Of a stretch of 64,000 bases of DNA, positions 62,487 to 64,000 are shown piece by piece (the first letter of the stretch is position 1; the number at the start of each line of letters is the position of its first letter). Source of the stretch: CAVQWT01 sp963810815 (GTDB lineage: Bacteria; Pseudomonadota; Gammaproteobacteria; Burkholderiales; Casimicrobiaceae); assembly GCA_963810815.1 (NCBI GenBank), contig CAWEPB010000014.1, forward strand, positions 105,022 to 169,021, read 5' to 3'. A model generated the notes under the pieces. That model had not been told where the DNA came from and did no database searches. It saw only the letters and a list, made by a program, of their open reading frames with translations. The translations under genes were made by a program, and so were the position numbers.

Positions 62487-63006
62487 GACGCCGCCCCGCC
62501 TCGAGCGCGCGCGCGAGCAGGGCCTCCTCCTTCCACAGCTGCTCGACGACCGGCTGCGAGGTGTCGAGGCAGTGGTACTCCAGCGCCTCCTCGTCGCCGT
62601 CGATGGGGACCGCGCCCGGCATCAGGCTGGTGATCGTGGCGAACGTGTTGCGCGCAAACCCCGGCGGGAAGTCCAGCGGGCACTTGACGAAGCCCGGGCG
62701 GACCGGCAGGCGCGGATCGAACACGCGGCGGGCAACGTCGACCCCGGCGACCACCGACTCCCACACGAAGTGCGGCACGAGCTTGAGCAGTGCGACGAAG
62801 TGCAGCTCCCCCGCCGCGGGCGGGAACAGGCGCAGGCTCGCCCAGGTCGCGCAGCCCGTCGCGAACGCGCCCATCGCGAGATCGGCGGGCTTCACGCTCT
62901 GCATGAGCACCATCCACAGCAGGAAGAACGCGCCGGCACGCGCCAGCCCTTCGCGCCGTCCCGACTCGGGTGGGCCAGCCGGCGGGGCCGCCGCGTTGGT
63001 GTTCAC
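62479..63006 (-). CDS. mnhE: Mrp/Mnh antiporter subunit E
   Basis: 175 residues: membrane helices in the first half (GAFFLLWMVLMQSVKPADLA MGAFATGCATWASLRLF), then the conserved VPHFVWESVVAGVDVARRVF, TFATITSLMPGAVPIDGDEE and YHCLDTSQPVVEQL, typical of subunit E. The start is GTG at 63006, overlapping the stop of the unknown protein upstream (GTGA). It is the first recognised Mrp subunit of the operon. Confidence 0.92.
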   Translation of the reverse strand: MNTNAAAPPAGPPESGRREGLARAGAFFLLWMVLMQSVKPADLAMGAFATGCATWASLRLFPPAAGELHFVALLKLVPHFVWESVVAGVDVARRVFDPRLPVRPGFVKCPLDFPPGFARNTFATITSLMPGAVPIDGDEEALEYHCLDTSQPVVEQLWKEEALLARALEAGRRHG

Positions 63007-63650
63007 GGCGCGGCTCCCGCCGTCGCCGTGGCCGGAGCCATGCCGAGCACGCGCACGTCCATTTCGCCAAGGCGCTCGAAGAGGCGCGCCTGCGCGCGGA
63101 TCGGCCACCAGTCGTATAGAAATATCTCGAGCGGCCGCCACAGCGCGACCCAGCCGCCGATGACGAAACTTTCCTTGATGATCCCCCCGTAGGAGGCCTT
63201 GTCGACGAAGCCCGCGACGAATTCGCCGATCACGATGGCGCCGGCGAGGAAGGCGAGGCCGATCAGCAGGCTGATGCGACCGACGCGGAAGAGCTGGCGC
63301 AGCTCGCGCCGCGTCGACTTCGCGCGTTGCATGAAATAGCCGTCGACCGCCTCCCGCAGCATGGTCTCGTGGCCGGCCGGCGCCGCCTCGCGGCCGAGGT
63401 GAACCACGAGCCGCAGCGGCTGGCCGGGGCGGGTCTCGCGCGCCCACTCCACGATGTAGGTCTCCGCGTTCGGATCGAGGTCGCGTTCGCGGAAGGGCGC
63501 CGGATCCATCGCGTTGAAGAGCTGCCGCAGTTCCCCGATTCGCAGTTCGAGCACCGCGACCCCAGCGTCGGCCGCGGCGTCGCCGGTGCGCGGCGGCGCC
63601 GCAAGATGCGTGGCGCGTTCGGTGGTCATGGAAGGAAGCGCGGCCGTCAC
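63003..63650 (-). CDS. Unknown membrane protein coupled to the Mrp-like operon
   Basis: 215 residues. A soluble N-terminal half (VLELRIGELRQLFNAMDPAP FRERDLDPNAETYIVEWARE, and a beta-rich LRLVVHL) is followed by two membrane helices (ISLLIGLAFLAGAIVIGEFV and ESFVIGGWVALWRPLEIFLY) and a short cytoplasmic tail. DPNAETYIVEWARE and WRPLEIFLYDWWPI look like conserved motifs of an uncharacterised family. Start is GTG at 63650, overlapping the RND stop (GTGA); an ATG at 63629 lacks a ribosome-binding site. It links the RND gene to mnhE. Function unknown. Confidence 0.75.
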   Translation of the reverse strand: MTAALPSMTTERATHLAAPPRTGDAAADAGVAVLELRIGELRQLFNAMDPAPFRERDLDPNAETYIVEWARETRPGQPLRLVVHLGREAAPAGHETMLREAVDGYFMQRAKSTRRELRQLFRVGRISLLIGLAFLAGAIVIGEFVAGFVDKASYGGIIKESFVIGGWVALWRPLEIFLYDWWPIRAQARLFERLGEMDVRVLGMAPATATAGAAP

Positions 63651-64000
63651 GCCGCCCCGGACTCCGCAGCGACCGGCGGCGCCTTCTCGTTGCCGAACAC
63701 CGTGACGTAGAGCACTGGCAGCAGCACCAGCGTCAACAGGGTGGCGACCAGCAGCCCGCCCATGATCGCGAACGCCATCGGACCCCAGAACACCGTCGGC
63801 GCGATGGGGATGAGCCCGAGCACGGTCGAGAACGCCGCCAGCATCATCGGACGAAAGCGTCCGGTCGCCGATGCCATGACCGCCTCGAGGACGCCGCGCC
63901 CCTCGGCGCGATCGGATTCGATCTGCACGACGAGAATCACCGCGTTCTTCGCGATCATCCCGATCAGCGCCAGGATGCCCAGGATCGCGACGAAGCCCAG
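63647..64000 (-). CDS. RND-family transporter, C-terminal end (partial)
   Basis: The last 117 residues of an RND pump whose start lies beyond the window end. They contain the TM10-12 region: LGFVAILGILALIGMIAKNA VILVVQIE, RPMMLAAFSTVLGLIPIAPT, AIMGGLLVATLLTLVLLPVL YVTVFG, then a short Ala-rich tail. It resembles the hydrophobe/amphiphile pumps (AcrB group) more than heavy-metal CusA types, but the fragment is short. It is translationally linked to the unknown 215-residue protein and hence to the Mrp-like operon. Confidence 0.9.
   Translation of the reverse strand: MGFVAILGILALIGMIAKNAVILVVQIESDRAEGRGVLEAVMASATGRFRPMMLAAFSTVLGLIPIAPTVFWGPMAFAIMGGLLVATLLTLVLLPVLYVTVFGNEKAPPVAAESGAA

Overview
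The window is very GC-rich, densely coded chromosomal DNA with many 1-8 nt gene overlaps, and it reads as a beta-proteobacterium, most likely Burkholderiales or a close relative. The basis is family resemblance and gene order: hemB/engB/dihaem cytochrome c4, waaC-waaA, pcm-rhodanese-tolC, dusB-fis-purH, pepP-ubiH, and aceE-aceF-lpdA with a lipoyl domain on the E3 subunit. I saw no rRNA, tRNA, CRISPR array, transposase or prophage gene. Most of the window is core genome.

Layout. 1-6.8 kb: end of an unknown gene, hemB, a DnaQ-like exonuclease paired with a cNMP/CBS/DUF294 protein, engB, cytochrome c4 and a MOSC protein. 6.9-16.6 kb: a secreted Lys-C-like serine protease, then surface polysaccharide genes (rmlBACD, a UDP-sugar epimerase, a WaaE-like glycosyltransferase, waaC, waaA). 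16.6-23.6 kb: a tripartite RND efflux set on the minus strand (adaptor, pump, then pcm and rhodanese, then a TolC-type channel) with a good promoter and an operator-like palindrome in the middle. 24-29.2 kb: the livKHMGF branched-chain amino-acid transporter behind a near-consensus sigma70 promoter. 29.4-39.8 kb: a BPSS1780-like membrane protein, then minus-strand housekeeping genes (dusB-fis-purH-pagP-purD-hemF-nudix-acyP; pepP-ubiH). 39.9-47.9 kb: fau, an MFS permease and the pyruvate dehydrogenase complex. 48-58.7 kb: envelope and lipid genes (outer-membrane barrel, two patatins, SHOCT and LapA small membrane proteins, a NodT-type channel, a YihY/BrkB protein, an alpha/beta hydrolase, a GntP permease) and a basic orphan protein. 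58.8-64 kb: a minus-strand operon of Mrp/Mnh antiporter subunits, translationally chained to an unknown membrane protein and to the end of another RND pump.

The most unusual unit is the last one. It has the order E-F-G-(MrpA C-terminal domain fused to B)-C-D and no MrpA ND5-like subunit. That is the arrangement of the Mrp-like module of archaeal membrane-bound hydrogenases, but here it is coupled to an RND transporter instead of hydrogenase subunits.

Three genes carry single-base indels: the TolC-type channel (three that together restore the frame), purH and aceF. purH and aceF are normally essential or important and are otherwise intact, so sequence or assembly error is the first explanation. 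The aceF and lpdA lipoyl domains are identical over 79 residues with only four synonymous differences, which points to recent duplication or gene conversion.
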